Part shown: positions 1-13,700 of the stretch, one piece after another | How positions within the stretch are numbered: the first letter of the stretch is position 1 | Layout of the letters: each line of letters starts with the position of its first letter | Assembly (NCBI RefSeq): GCF_000524195.1 | Contig: NW_020170479.1 | Location: 124,463-188,462 of the forward strand | Source of the DNA: Echinococcus granulosus | Taxonomy: Eukaryota; Platyhelminthes; Cestoda; Cyclophyllidea; Taeniidae | Length of the DNA stretch: 64,000 nt | Direction of reading: 5' to 3' | Notes under the pieces: generated by a model | Seen by the model: the letters and a program-made list of their open reading frames with translations, nothing else | What the model was told of the DNA's origin: nothing | Database searches by the model: none | Program-made: the position numbers and the translations under genes

Positions 1-3000
1 GCCTATATTTTAAATGAATTTGTTTCTAAATATAATTTAAAGCTGCAAAAAATGCTTTATTTACCAAAAGTGATTAAATCAGTCAGATAATGCTATTATT
101 AGAGCCACTTTAAACTCAGCGTATCCTTTTAAGTATGCTGTTTAATATAACGGATAAAATTTTGCAAAATAAAAGCCCACAAATTGTTTAGTGGTAAAGG
201 TTATTTATTTTTTAGAAAAATTCAAGCAGTCTTATGCGGAATTACAGTAACTTTTGAGCTACGCGTAATGGACTTGACTCACGATATCAGTGTTGCTTCT
301 TCACAAAACCTCATTTTTGCTCCAGTGCTTAATTTCTTTCACAATGGCCTTGTAAAGAGTTAAACTGGAAAGGCAGTTTCATCATGGATGCTGGCTGAAA
401 GGGCTGTATGACAAGTGACAGGGATAGCATGAGCAGAGTCCATGGCACTTCTGTGACGGAAGAATTAAGGAAGGGGCCTTAGGAGCTTGCGTCGGTTTGT
501 GGAATGCATTCTTTCATGTTAGAATATTGGAACTAATATTAAGTAACAGTAATTTGTAAACAAACAATGAAAAATCACAGCTAAAGTATTTAGAAATTAC
601 GATTTTTTGTGATATTTAGTCACAATTCAGAAATACTGCTTCATAAAACTTCCTAATGGTTCCTTGTGTCTTGGTAAATTTGAGCCATTGCCATATTTTA
701 TTAAACTGACATCAATGTGCACAATTGGGGGTTGCCATCTTTACCTCGTAAAATTCTAAAAAATTATACCATTAAGTAAGCTACCACCCTGCGAACTTAG
801 TAGAAAATAATCTTGTTATTTGTACAATAGAAAAAAATCAAGTTAATGTTATAGGACCGACGGAGAAGGATGTTACTAATCATACCTTGCTAGTTCATGC
901 AGTCACCTGATCCGGATCCTGCTTCTGACGTTTATATCCTTGGTGCATAGGGGAGACATAAACTGGCTGCTACTATTTCTGCCCAATATACTTAATCCTC
1001 CGCCTCCTCTTTCTGATCCCTGCCCGTGAGACACACCGTTGCCATGCGGATGTGGTCGCAATTAGAGAAACATGGCGCCTATCTACACAGTCTTTCATGT
1101 ACTGCCATAACGATTCGGTGGAAAATCTTGACTTAAAACACTTTTATACAGGTGGGTATTTCTTAAGCAGCAAAGAGTATCTCAACTAAAACTGTCGTCA
1201 ATAATACAGAACTCGACCTTTCCACCTAGTCTTCATGAATGAGGGATGGAATTACTGGTGCAGTCATGCTTGAGACGTAACATTCACCATCAAAAAATGT
1301 GCACAAAGAGCTTTATCACCTGCTGCTTTTAATAGTTTGCTTCAGTTGTTATGGTGATACGCGTAAAAAGTTCTTTTGTCAAATGTTGCAGCAAGTTTTA
1401 AGTGCTTAGGAACCTTGTTAAAAAATTTATCGTAAAAATGCGTTTTCCCTAGCTTATCAGCTTTCGGTTTTTTACCATTGCATGGGTTTTGAGTTGCATC
1501 GCCCCTTTATTAAACAAAGATTTGTTATAAGGTACAACGACATATTCTAAGAATCATGCGGAAAAGTAGAAATTACGTTTATTTTTCAATGAAACGTAAT
1601 TCAACTCTTCTTCGTTTTTGAAGTTTTTTATAAAACTGTCACCTCTGCACAAGTCTTCGTTCACATCACAATGAACTGGATAACCCAGCATACTGCAAAA
1701 GTGCATTCGTCCATATCTCACGTTTTGCCCAGCACACAAAAAATTGGCCCTGGGACAAAGCTTTCAAAGGGTTTGCTGGCGAAGCGAGATAGACACAAGT
1801 GTTCCAGGCGCACACGACGGAAGTTAATGACGCCCTCCTAAGATGCCTACGCTCACCCCGATTAGCCTCTCTAATCGTTGCGGAAGCAAGCTAATTATCA
1901 ACGCCTACATACCGAATTTCCTCCAAGTATTTTGAACTAGGTAAAAATTCTCCCGCTGGAAACTTTGTGAAAATTTGCAGCAATAATGATACCAAACTGG
2001 GCACCATCTTATAAGAGAGGAAGTTTTATTTGGAATCGTAGGTTACAACAAAAGACGAGAAAAATGAAGTGTTATTTTCGAACATTTCCTTCAATGTTGA
2101 ATGGAGAACCATGGTAATGCGTCCAGTAGAGAGAGAATGGAGGCCCTGAAAAGCAGATGGTTTGTTTTGGGTTTTCATCTGTGCCGTATTTATGGAACAA
2201 TAATGGGTAAGTAATTGAGCTTTGATAAGGGCATGTAGTATTCACATTTAAACAATTGGCTTTGGTTAACTCAGCATAAGAATGCAGCTTCTGGGTGATA
2301 TTTCCCTCAACAGCTTTGCGTAATAGCCATTGCATGAACCCGTAAAACACAGGCTATTTTTTTATGTGAATATGCCATGGGGAATGCACAGGAGTCTGCC
2401 CTCGCTATGATTTCCTCTCCCCCTTGTTTTGCGCCTTCATACATCAAATACCAGTTGAACCTGATGACATGCAAACACATCGGCTTTAAGCATTTAAACC
2501 CGAATTTTAAGCTGCAGAAACTTCTCTCATAGACTTTGTATGGCATTTGGAGAAGGTGTAGTATTCAATGACTGAATATATGGCTCTAAAATGGCTTAAA
2601 ACTAGTGCATCACTTTTAAAAAATCCCATTTTCTGTCGGAAAAGGAGTTGTAAGTCACTATTACAACTAATCCAAGAAGAACGTGCCACAAAATTTCCAC
2701 TATTTTACATGAGTGGTGAAACAATCCTCTTACATATGCATAAATTGATAAGGAAACGTGGTAAAAACTAAGCAGATAGGTGTCAGCCATGCCTATTAAA
2801 ATACGATTGTAACCTTCAGACTGTCGATTTGGTCTTGGTTTCTTTCATCGTATAATGAAGCGCCAATAAAAGGGAGCTTTTCATTAGCTGAAGCACTTTT
2901 GATAAGAAACGGCTTTTGTATTACAATGTCATGAGAAGGGTGCTATCAGTGGATGGTCTTAAACATTCCACCACCCCAATCCCCAAACCGCAATTCCATA

Positions 3001-3860
3001 GCACTCGCCTATTTATTTCAGAGGGGTAAGCTTGGTCAGCACATGTAGTAAAAGTACAGTAATTTGTTTACTAGGATTTTTTGCTTAATAAAAAAATTGC
3101 GACAAATCTGGTGGTGACTAGTTTAACGAGCAAATACTTTGGAAAGTTGCCTTCAGAAATTGCAGAAAAGCATGGATTTATTTAATCAAAATTTCATTTA
3201 GTGCTTTTATCGGTGGATTGAAAGTAGTAACTGTGGATAATACACCCAAGGTTTGTTATTTGTGGGAGATAAAGAAGTGAAGAAGAGGTGGAAGGCAGAA
3301 TACCGCGGACCAGATGTAAAATTATTTAAGTGTGTTGCGAAAACTTGCAACAGTGAAGTTATCACTTTAAATACTGCCTAGCGCATGCCACACATCTGCG
3401 ACGCTTAGTTTGAGTAAGGATATTGAGGCATTGCATGAATGCGACTTTGGTAGCAAATGTGTCAAGTGCTATTTGTCCGCGTTTGGGAAAGGTTGAGATA
3501 GATTTTTTATTTGCTCACCTACGGATTAAAAAAGCAGTCCTCTAAGTCGGTGTTGCGTCATGTTGACCATAATATAGTCCTATAATGACTGCTTCTTCCA
3601 CTTATATGAAAAAAGAAAAGCCTTCTTTTATGATTATTCCCAACGATCGTTTATGGGTTACAATAAATGTTACGTATGGTTTTTATTGCCAATTCTTTTC
3701 ACTTTATGTGTTTCCAAAAATATCTGACGGGTCCCAGTACTTGCTACATCTTAATCACTATTATCCTTAATTTCATCCATATCCACGGCAAATTTAGTGG
3801 TATTTGAGGCAGATATCAGAACTTAACCATAAGTATTAAGAGTTGCCTTTATTTTGTCGC
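1..3860. other. AT-rich stretch without recognisable genes
   Basis: Roughly 60% or more A+T with dense stops in all frames. The longest frames (for example 2072-2350 on the minus strand, 92 codons) are no longer than chance allows, show no motif and have no convincing splice sites. Nothing else was recognised. Confidence 0.6.
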
Positions 3861-3861
3861 A

Positions 3862-4266
3862 AAATATGCTCAAGACAAGAAGGAGGAAAAGAGCAGTTAA
3901 TTTAATAACTAGCATTGAAATCAGCTTCATTCTGACAAGCTGGAATGGTCAGACACATCAGAGACTCGAAGTATTAAAGGCGCAAAACCGGATGTTGTCG
4001 TGGCAGCACTACCCACAAAAAAATTGGCAAACACGCTCTACTACGGGCAGTACGCTTTTCTCAAAAGTCAGTCCAGACTCAGTTAATCAAACTGGCTGGT
4101 AGGGCGGTTATAGCGCGTGCATGAGGCAGCATACAATGGTGAACACCGAGTCTTGCTAGCAAGAGTAAGATTTACACTGAAGAAATAGAGCACTTCCAGT
4201 ATGGTAACAGAAAGTTCCCATCCTGTAAGGCGAACTGCATCTGTTAATGGTGCTTTCAGCTTGTAA
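3862..4266 (+). pseudogene. Decayed coding relic, possibly retroelement endonuclease end
   Basis: One frame (starting at 3862) reads as protein-like over about 100 codons despite several in-frame stops. The stretch from about 3934 carries KPDVVVAALPTKKLANTLYY and, after two more stops, EAAYNGEHRVLLARVRFTLK. The last block resembles the SDHRLLxAxxRxxLK end of endonuclease domains in RTE-type non-LTR retrotransposons, with a His in the expected place, but the Ser-Asp before it is replaced by Gly-Glu. A different 82-codon open frame (3854-4102) overlaps and looks less protein-like. The retroelement reading is inference from a single motif; it could equally be a relic of a cellular gene. Confidence 0.3.
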
Positions 4267-4269
4267 ACA

Positions 4270-5380
4270 ATGCAACGGTATGAGTAAATCTGATTTTAAT
4301 TACCTAATAGGGGGGGGGGGAGAGAACGCATTGAGAGGCTGCAAAAAGCTTGGCCCTTTGCAAAAAACCGGTGCGTAGAGTACTTCCAGAATACTTTAAA
4401 ATGCGACCAGGTAGCACATACTGGTCATCAAATCAACTGTATTAGGATGGTTGGCCGTACTGACAAAGCCCGCCTGCAGGCTTAGCTTTGGTACCCTTTG
4501 CATACCGCTGAGAACTAAGAACATCAAGTTTGTAGAGGAATCTTGTCACCATAGTATTTTTTTAGAGAAGAGGATGCGTTACAGATTTTTGCATGTAAAA
4601 TGCATGAGAGTTGGTTTTTTTTCTGTGTCTTAAAAACTTAAGTATTTCTTTTGAAAAACTTTATTGCATTTACCACTGATCACTCCATTGAATTTCTTGT
4701 ACTATCCAAAAATAATTTTTAAATCACTTTTTTTTTTAGGAAATACTAAATAGACGGTTAAGTTTTTAGTGCCTATCTTATGATCAATCAATTTCTCGCC
4801 CGGACTTCTGTCGCCACAAAGGTCTTTTTAGATTTTTGCTTAAAGTGCTTGCAAATAAAGAGGTGCCCGTTGTCCATTTCATTCAGGGAATTGCATGGAC
4901 AGACAGTGTTAATGTGTTCCAACATTATTCGAGGCACATTTATGGGGAAAGATTTTTATGCTTTTAAGCCTAATTTTAATGGTCGCCTTTATCCTAGAAA
5001 GGCTGTAAGTAAGATAAAAATGAAAGAGCATGAAATAGTCTATTAAATTCCTCTTTTATGTTAGTAAACGTTTATTTCTAAATGAACTATCTTCTCAACA
5101 GCTCAGGTTAATCATTTAAAAATGCTGATAGTAAAACCGTGCAAAATACATGGGATATCGTGTCAGCAATATGGAAAAGGGTATGAGGAAGCCGTAAATT
5201 TGCCCCATTGGTAACCTGTGTAATATGTTGTTCGCAGTCTATCAGGGCTGATGCCCATTTATCCGGAGACACCGGAAAGTTTTCATTTATCTACTTTAGT
5301 TACAATGGCCTCGTACAATGGTAGTGCTTCACTTATTTATCTAACTCCCGGTTTTGAAAACAAACCGCTTACATCCTTCA
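4270..5380. other. No recognised feature; includes a poly-G run
   Basis: AT-rich sequence without supported genes. A run of about ten G residues sits at 4311-4320. The 88-codon frame at 4780-5046 has no motif and is of chance length. Confidence 0.5.
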
Positions 5381-5382
5381 CC

Positions 5383-5530
5383 GTTATACTCTTGCGTGGC
5401 AGCCTGGTCTCTGGGTCATGCCAGTAGTCCAATCCCTTTTGAATGTCAACAATGCATGGTCAACCTGAGTATCATGTCTTCTTTTGTCTTTAGGGAGGTC
5501 TAAAGGCGGAACATTGATGGCAATGAAAAA
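5383..5530 (+). repeat. Dispersed repeat R1, short copy
   Basis: Shares the block TCTTCTTTTGTCTTTAGGGA, preceded by a ...ATGCCAGTA... block, with 24480-24600 and, more distantly, with 15925-16050 and the complete R1 copies at 33.6 kb and 63.2 kb. Divergence is high and there is no conserved reading frame. Confidence 0.5.
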
Positions 5531-5786
5531 CGAATCCGGTCGTAAAGGACATGAATCTTGATTTCTATTGCTGTTGGATTAACAATAGGGAGCGAAAGAA
5601 GTGCTTGTGTCATGGATGGGAGGACCTGTGGCCACCTTTAAAAGAAGGTCTGAAAATGGCGCATACCGTTGGCAGCTATCCCATCCCGTGGTCTGAAGTA
5701 ATGTTATTAACAAGTAAAGCAGCATTAGCCTTGTTCATCTAAAAAGGTCATTACAGAGCTGTTTAGCATGCCATTATGAACTTGTC

Positions 5787-6355
5787 AATTAGGCGAACTT
5801 GCAATTCTCCCTCCATCTCTCTACTAGCTGGATAAAACTCAGGTTGAGAGAGGTGGGCCGATCTGAAGTGAGAACAAAATAGCAAGAAGGAGTAGAGACA
5901 TAAGCCTTATCCTTATGGAACTCTCTCCAATCCTGTCATTGGTTAGATAATTCTGCTTTTGGGTCAGTGTTCCCACTACGAGCTATGGTAAAGCGTGATG
6001 ACTAGTAAAATCTCCATCCTTCAATACAGCTCACGTATGGGAAGAAATTCCAGAACAAGTGGAATTGTAAAGAGGAATTTGCGACGTTTTGGTAAAATGC
6101 TTTCTCAGTTGCATGGAAATTCTGTGATTGAAGCAGCTGATTCATGGATGCTTCCTTAGAGTACCGACTACTTTGCAATTGCTGGCGCGGGAGCTTGACC
6201 AAGGGGAGCACCGGTGACAACGCTTTAAAGAGGAGAAAGTTTTTGTAATATGCTAGTTATTTATGTTTTGACCTTGATAATGGGCTACTTAGGCGCTTCG
6301 CCATTGTATCTTCACCAAGTGGGCTGTCCTCCTGGCCTGCTTCCGTCTTCATGAA
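5787..6355 (+). repeat. Dispersed repeat R1, second copy at 6 kb
   Basis: The first part (TCTCTCTACTAGCTGGATA and following) matches 24065-24290. The second part has GCTGGCGCGGGAGCTTGACC followed by a TTTAAAGAGGAG block, matching the R1 core at 33.5 kb (GCTGGCGCGAGAGATCGACC) and at 63.4 kb on the other strand. The match continues through GTATCTTCACC to about 6355. It lies about 250 bp after another R1 fragment. Confidence 0.6.
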
Positions 6356-6359
6356 AGTT

Positions 6360-9300
6360 TTGGATTACTACAAAATACCATCGAACTTTGTAAGCTTTGT
6401 AAATTTTTACTGAACTTTATTTAAAGCATTAACAATTGAACTATTACATATTTGCCATAAATTTGGAAAGCAAAATGTTATGGGTGATGGATGAACAGAG
6501 GTCCAAGAAACTAATGACAACTGCACCGGGTTAACTGTGTAAGCATTGCTATTGAAATATGACTTTACTGTCAAAAGTACTATTTTATACAAAATGAGGA
6601 GCAGTGATTATGTCAAGAGAAGTATTATCAAGATATGGGAATTTTTAGTTCTGCCTCAGTAACACCTTAAGCAATCCCAGTATTCAGATTTTGTGGTCCT
6701 ATTTGAATTTCGCCTAAATAGCTTCCTCATTCTTTAAAATTTTTCTACTGTTAAACATTTTCTCACTAAAAAAGAGTTTACTTCTTAAACAAGGCAATTT
6801 TTTTATGTCTCATATTTGGATGGCATAACCCGGTGATAAAGGAAATGAAATTAATTTAAGTACCTCATCCATCTGTCATGAATGCATAAAATACGATGTT
6901 TTAGACAAACTAAAAACAAAGCTTGTTTTTACCGATAAGAGTGAGAAGTAGGTATTTTTCTAAATGAGACGCTGGGTTTAATTACTCTGGCTTTATTTAC
7001 TTTCCCAGAAGTGGCGCATAAGGACACACTTTTTTCTTGTACAAAAATAAATGCAACCCCTAAGCTGACAAAGCGGGTAGATTAGTAGTGCAATCGGCAA
7101 TGAAGTGCTTTTTTACTACAAATTCTCCTCCATTCCCTCCTTCTCCTCCTGCTTTCTCTCTTTACACAATAATAATGCGCCATATGCATCTGGTGGATTC
7201 TCATCAGTTTGTTTGTGGGGTTCTTGGTGAATACCAAGAATGTAGAAAATTGAAATACAAAGCAAACTTTCTTAGCTTATATTGGAGTTAAGCCTCAAAC
7301 AAATTTTTATAGATCAGGACCGTAAGCATAAGGTGGAATAAGTAGTCGTAGAATATAAATACCCAAAGAATACGTTCTTGAAGAGGAATGGCTGTGGTAG
7401 CAGCAGTATGTTTATATTTATGATTACGACTTTATATGAGTAATTAGTAAAATAATTCACAATAAAATTTAGATTTTGTGCTTCCTGTTGTAAAAAAAGA
7501 CTTGCAATTGGTTGGTATATTCAAACGATGATCATGTGACCCCGTTTAGATTAAATCATTCAAGCTATGTGAATTCCAAGTAGTCTATTGGCATGTCTCG
7601 TTCTCAGCTATTGCACGATCTGGAGCAGAAATTTTTAAAATCCGTATGCATATGTGCAATTAACAGGTCCTTCGATAGTTCTGACTGGCTTCGCACAACC
7701 CTAGTAAGTGAACATTACATCAGTCCAACTTTATAGGTGCTTCGTAATTTTCATACCTAGCTACAAATTAATCAGACTTTTAAGTCCCATGTTGCGGTCC
7801 CCTTCTTTGCTAGTGGTGGCCATAAGTGTATAATTCATTTCCAACTGTTTTTACACTGTAATTAACAATCTGCAAGCCCGCAATTGTATGCAGACATTGT
7901 TAATCAAAACGGCATGGAGGTACACGGAATTCTTAACATTTTAAGAGCTCATTTGTCGGATTCCGCGTAGCTACCTTTACGCATTTTTATAAGATCATAG
8001 AGAAAAAAAACGTTTCTGTCTATTTATATGATTAATAATCTGTCTTACCGAACTGAAATTGGTCAATTACACTCCGTATATTATTCGGAGGATTATTTGC
8101 ACAATGCACATGTCTACTTTCATTGGCTTTGTAAATTAGACACATATCTTTCTGAGTTAAAAGTATACTCGTATTTGTTTGTCGACTCTCAGTAATTAAA
8201 GGAAAACATGTTAAAAAATGAAAGGCGAAATAAAGACAATTTGAACATAACGTTAGGCCAACAAAATGTTAATGCTTCGATGATCAGGCTTCCTTTAAGC
8301 ACCCTGTTGAGAACATGGTACTCTTGATTCTATGCTTTTTCAGATGCTTGTTAGACTCTAACTGGAGTCTTTAATGATTAATAATATGATAGACATCTCA
8401 GCGCCGCAGGTGCGGTACAGTAGCTCTAGGTATGAAGAGTTTGGGTTCAGGGTCGCCAAGGTCAGCTTCAGCACCACAGCCATTAAATTTTACAACTGCT
8501 CTCTGTTTATTTGTACTACGATGTTAACCACAGTCACCATCGAATGAAGGAAGATCGCTATGCAGTCTTTCCATTCGACCAGGGTAATGTAACGAACGGT
8601 ACATTTATGTAAAACAGAAAACCGTGCCACCGCAATTCCTTTCATGAACTCAACGATTTATCAGTTTACTACAACAGATGGTACAAAATCGCATATCGCT
8701 GACAAATTGCCTGGCTTTGAATCCGAACATTACTGCCTCTTTGAGCTGCTAGCGCAATATAAGTACATCATCCAAACTATGGGGTTCAATTTTCTTTTGA
8801 GATCCGGGCACAACAGACAAAATGCCCTGATTCTTTCTTCCACACAGCAAATGCAGAATAAGAATTGAGGATGTAATTTTATTTTACTAGTACATAATAG
8901 AAAAAATAAAAACCATTTACAGTGCTGCCGGCCCCTTTACGGTATTTAAGGGAATGAGTTTAACCTCTGATCAACAACAGTAGGCAGAAAGGAGTTAAAA
9001 TTAAAATCGTTTTACTTTCGTATTCCCATAGGTTTATATTCTTTACAATTGGGAATTGTTCTGGTGCACAGAGATTTATCCCTTTTGCGTCTACAGCAAT
9101 TGTCATTGCGAAAACCTTTGCGGTTTCTTGTGTTTTACCATAATAGCCGATTTTCCGCCTAGTCAGTAGGCGGTTCATTGTAGAGATTGAATTTTACCAA
9201 GTCGCTCACCCTAATTTTGAAATAAATGAGTGCCTTTAAGCAAAAATTTTATAAATAAAAAACCGTCTATTTGCCACATGATTTAACAATTGCTAGACTG

Positions 9301-12300
9301 TCATTTATCTTGTGAGAAAGGGTTAGACGTCTCTTGGTTTATCAAGAATTCAGGTAAACAAAAGATAGTGGACTTTTAATCGGATGTTTAGTAGGAGTTT
9401 TACCACCCAAATTCCAGCCATCCTGCGAAAAACACTGGAGGTTAATGGGTTCGCACGCAAGGGCGGTTAAACGCCCCTCTCGCAACGTAATCGCCGCCAT
9501 CACGTTTAGCTATGCCCGTCCGCTTAGGCCTTAACATTCGGTAGATAAACAGGACCTAAGAAAATACGAAGATAAATGAGCAAAAGTAGTACGAGGAGAG
9601 TTGGTGTTAGATGATCAACAAACCCGATTAAAAGGTCGACTTAGCCAGAGCCCCTGTGCATTAATGTGGAAGCAAAGCTTCCTGCAGTCACTGTTTTTTC
9701 CCTTCATTGCCCGAGATTCTAATTGGCGCTTACTAATTCTCTCTGCAGCAACAATTGACAACCTATTTGTATTTGATTTAAACCCAAATTAGAGAAGGCA
9801 GCTTATGCCAGTCTCTTTATTTTTCTTAGAACCTTGACCTAAAAGTATTTTGTTAATTTGTTTACATGTTTTCGATCTAAGCCAGGTAGAGAAGCTATTT
9901 AGTTTCTCACCTACTAAGATGAAGTTTTTCCCCAATTCAAACAAATAAAGTAAGTTAACTCAATTACGCTAAAAAGGCGTCTTATATGCTTAGGTAGAAT
10001 AACGTTAATGCTACCGGTAAATTAGGTGGATTCGCTCAAAAATCATTATCTTTCTTCTGCTTATTAAATCATTTATGTAGCCTATGAGGGAATATTTGGC
10101 TCCAGCTCAATGTAACCTAATGCATCTAAATATATTGACAATGATTTGGTTTTTGTTTAACATTTCGTTAAGTTTACGTGAGTGCTTAAGTTTCCACCTT
10201 TATACTTCTGCTGGGAAACATGGTCATGCCAGTGGCTTTAGCAGCCGGTCTTTTATTAAATGATTGCTTTTAGACCAGTATTCTTAGGAATAGCAATGAG
10301 TACACGTAATGGCCTGCACAAATTTCACCTCCCTCAACACACTTCGCAGATAGGACATAATTTAAGATACAGTAGAATCGTCAGGAAAAATCAGTGACGC
10401 CGGTGTCAAATACATGATTAGTTGCACGTAAATCCGATGACAAGTGCGGTTTGTTTGCGGGTGTGTTTCTCACAGCATTGATTAAGTTGTGACGACTAAT
10501 AGGAAGGTGGACCAAAGGAAGCACTTGGAAAGATGTGTGAATGATGAAGTTTGTTTACTCTGCATTTTTGTTTCGTAGGCACTTTGAAAAATGGCTTTGG
10601 TCTTCTATAGTGGTTCCCCAATCCCTCTGTACCCCTCGTAATGCATTTCCTATTCTAGCATTATTTCTTTTGCCTTCATGGCTGTCTAGGACGGTACAAT
10701 ACCTTCCAAAATAATTATCTGTAAGGTGACTTTTACGTAACCATAACATAAAGCGGCCATGTTTGCAACATTTTAAGTCAGTCAAGTGTAATATTAAAGC
10801 GGTGATTAAAAACAGATCCTCGCTTTTACGGAATTGTTTATACTCATACCACTTATTAGATTTTTAATTAACAGCACACACAAGTATATAACAGTGGCAA
10901 AATTCCTAAATTTCGTACTCACTTCAATGATATATTATATTTTCTTTTTGCCTTTTGAATTGCTAAGTAGATCGCGCTGATAAAAGTAGTCTAATTTAAG
11001 TTATTCTACTACAAACTTTAACGAATGTTTATCAAAGGATTCTTAGAAAGAGAAAAATGAAGTCTTTGCTTGCATGTGGTGGTTTAATGCCCAAGATCCA
11101 CAGATGGGATGTGACCCAACAAACGGCCAAATTCAGCATTTTTAATTTTATATGAATGTGCTTTTTTGCCTTGCAAGTTCTCCCTTCTGTGATAAAGGCA
11201 AAATCCAAGCTAGCAACTTTGCAATTTACTTGAACAAAGTCAGTGGTCGTTTCTGTTTGCATGCTATAGACCCTTCTTTACATTATCATGAGTTTAAATT
11301 TTTTCCCGATTTTTCGGGTAGTTTTCGTTGAAAGGTCTGTTGAAGTAACGTCTAACTGTTCGTTGTTTTCTGTTTATTCAGAAAGTACAGCTTCATTCAT
11401 GAATGTCCTGTGATTTATAATGGTACTGTCGGCATGGGCAGTATGCATTCGTTGTTGCCTTTTGACGACCAGAAATGCATTCAATCTAATTTTTATTTCT
11501 GTGAAATTACTCTACCTCTTTGATTTACGTTTAGCTCATTCTTTAAAAATCACCCCTGCTCAACCTGAATTTGCGGTTGCAATGATATCTTAGTGTAGGG
11601 GAACGCTATACTTGATGTGTGCCAAAAAAGCTTTTGTAGAGGGATTGGTGGTGGGAATAGTTAGTAAGAGTTGTAGACACGTCATGTTGGGGTTCAAAAA
11701 CCCCGACAGTGCAGCACAAAAAAAGTGCTGTCAAAAAGGAAACTACCCTTGCTTGTGTCCTGAACTTTGTCATTATATACTAAACCAAGTTTAAATTGTT
11801 CTCCGCAAAAAATGAGACAAAGTTCGAATTTTTGACTAGTCTGCCGAAGTAATGCTTATTCCTGCCCTGGATCTCTCTTTGTTGCTAGCCTCTTGACATG
11901 AACTAATTCCAATCAGAATGCCCATAGTTCCATCACTATCGAATAAATAAACCACTATTCGACAAATTTGAAATGAAAAAGGTCTAGTTTAAAGGCAAAA
12001 AGCGGTAGTTATTCAGTGTTAGTATTTCGCATAAGTGATTTATCATACAAAGTGTATTCTTCTCGACCCACATTTGGGGGCTCCATAGCAATATGGTGGT
12101 TCCCAAGATCTTCTAATAGAACATCATTTGATCTATTGACACTTGTGGTAAGTAAGTAGGGCCAAATATTCTCCCTACCCCCTCTCACCTGAAGCTCTTT
12201 TTTAAGATTTAAGAAAGAAATCAGTTATTATTTTGGCGTTTCGATACCTCCTTTAAAAAAATAAAGATATAATACTGGGGCAGAATAATTATTGATATCA

Positions 12301-13360
12301 TACAGAAGGGTTGAGGATCTCCTGGCATGGGTAGAATCCCATACCGCCCTGCTATAGTTCAGAAGCATAGCCTAAGGTGGCCTTAAAAACAAAGTGAAGA
12401 GTTAGACAAATGTGTAAAGTAGTTCATCGCAATCAAGCACCCACTGCCGACTTTTAAGCAGAGAAGTAAAAAGTCGTCATGCCTTCTGTGTCAGCACGTG
12501 TCAAAACAAATCCGCCCGTAGTGTGTACCTAACCGCATTATAAGTGCCCTCTTAAAAAGGCCCAGGCTATGACGTCTAAAGCAGCAAAATGCAGTAGTGG
12601 ACATTTTTCAGGCGCGGATGGTGATTAACATTCCAATTTATTCGATAAGCCATATTTGCCCTCATAGAATGTTTATTGACCTCAATGAAAGAATGGTACC
12701 CTTTAGATTGCACGCTTGAATAAAACTTCGCCGATTATTTATGGCTTGATGCCTTTGCACACGAGTTTTCAATATGATATATTTACACCCTTTTTTAGAA
12801 TGACTGCGTTGCTGGCACAAGTGAACACTTTTTGATTCGCACCAATTTATTTGCGTGACATAAACTCAAATTTGAATTCAAATATCTCAAAGTTATGGAT
12901 ATTTTTGGCACACGTGCGACAAATTCGATTTTTATTATATTTCATTTTCTATATATTCATTGCACATTTTATGACAAGTTTGACTGCATTTCATTTAATT
13001 AGAATTGTTAAAAAGTTAACTTCTAATTTTGACTTGGCTCAAATAACTGAACCATCAACAAATATGCTTTAAGCCTAAACTGTCAAGCCCTCATTTTACA
13101 CATCCCTAGAATTTGGGCACTGATTGCCTCGAGGAGGGGCGAAAATACGTAAATTTGTATTTATCTACATGTCAGGCAAAAGTTCTTCTCACTATCTAGT
13201 GTTGACAAAAGGCAATCCTGATATTGATTCTCTAATTTAGCGCTCCCTTTAACTGTGTAGCTGGTTTATATTGGTAATTATAAAGTTATGAGACATACTT
13301 GAGGGCAAAATTAGACAAAATACTAAAGCAGGTTGTGTAGTGACGACGTAAATTAGGGTT
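6360..13360. other. Long AT-rich stretch without recognisable genes
   Basis: Seven kilobases with dense stops and no supported exon. Open frames at 8644-8868 (+), 9601-9792 (+), 10555-10785 (-) and 11032-11262 (-) are at most 76 codons, lack motifs and have no copy elsewhere in the window. A weak GC-richer patch near 9420-9530 holds nothing I can name. Confidence 0.5.
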
Positions 13361-13370
13361 TAATAGCATT

Positions 13371-13700
13371 GCCATGGTGCGGAGGCTTGCCCATCAAGCG
13401 AAGGTATAACGACAAAGCATCTAAGTGGTCCACTCACCCAAATCGACGATCCAACGTATTACACAGGAGGCTGAAAAGGGAAAACTCATCGTCGAGCAAA
13501 AAAACTTACACATATTTGACGATATTTCAAACAAATAGGAAATGGTTAGGAAAATGTGTTAGGCTATCCACTTTTTAGTCGATTATGGGCTCAGTAAATG
13601 GGGAAAGCCCATAAGAGAGGAGTTACAACTGTGGTTTGATGATTATAGCCGAGGAGGTAAAGAACAAATGCAAGGCTAAATATAGAGCCAGACATCAACT
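13371..13700 (+). pseudogene. Decayed coding relic, possibly LINE-like
   Basis: A single frame beginning at 13371 (ATGGTGCGGAGG...) reads as protein for about 110 codons, interrupted by several TAA and TAG codons. Protein-like blocks are ITQEAEKGKLIVEQKNLHIF, then AIHFLVDYGLSKWGKPIREE and LQLWFDDYSRGGKEQ. Shifting one frame after WFDD gives AEEVKNKCKAKYRARHQL, so a frameshift is also likely. The W-F-D-D block followed by a basic helix resembles the linker between endonuclease and reverse transcriptase in non-LTR retrotransposons, but this is not diagnostic. Coding origin is well supported by the coherent frame; identity is not. Confidence 0.4.
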
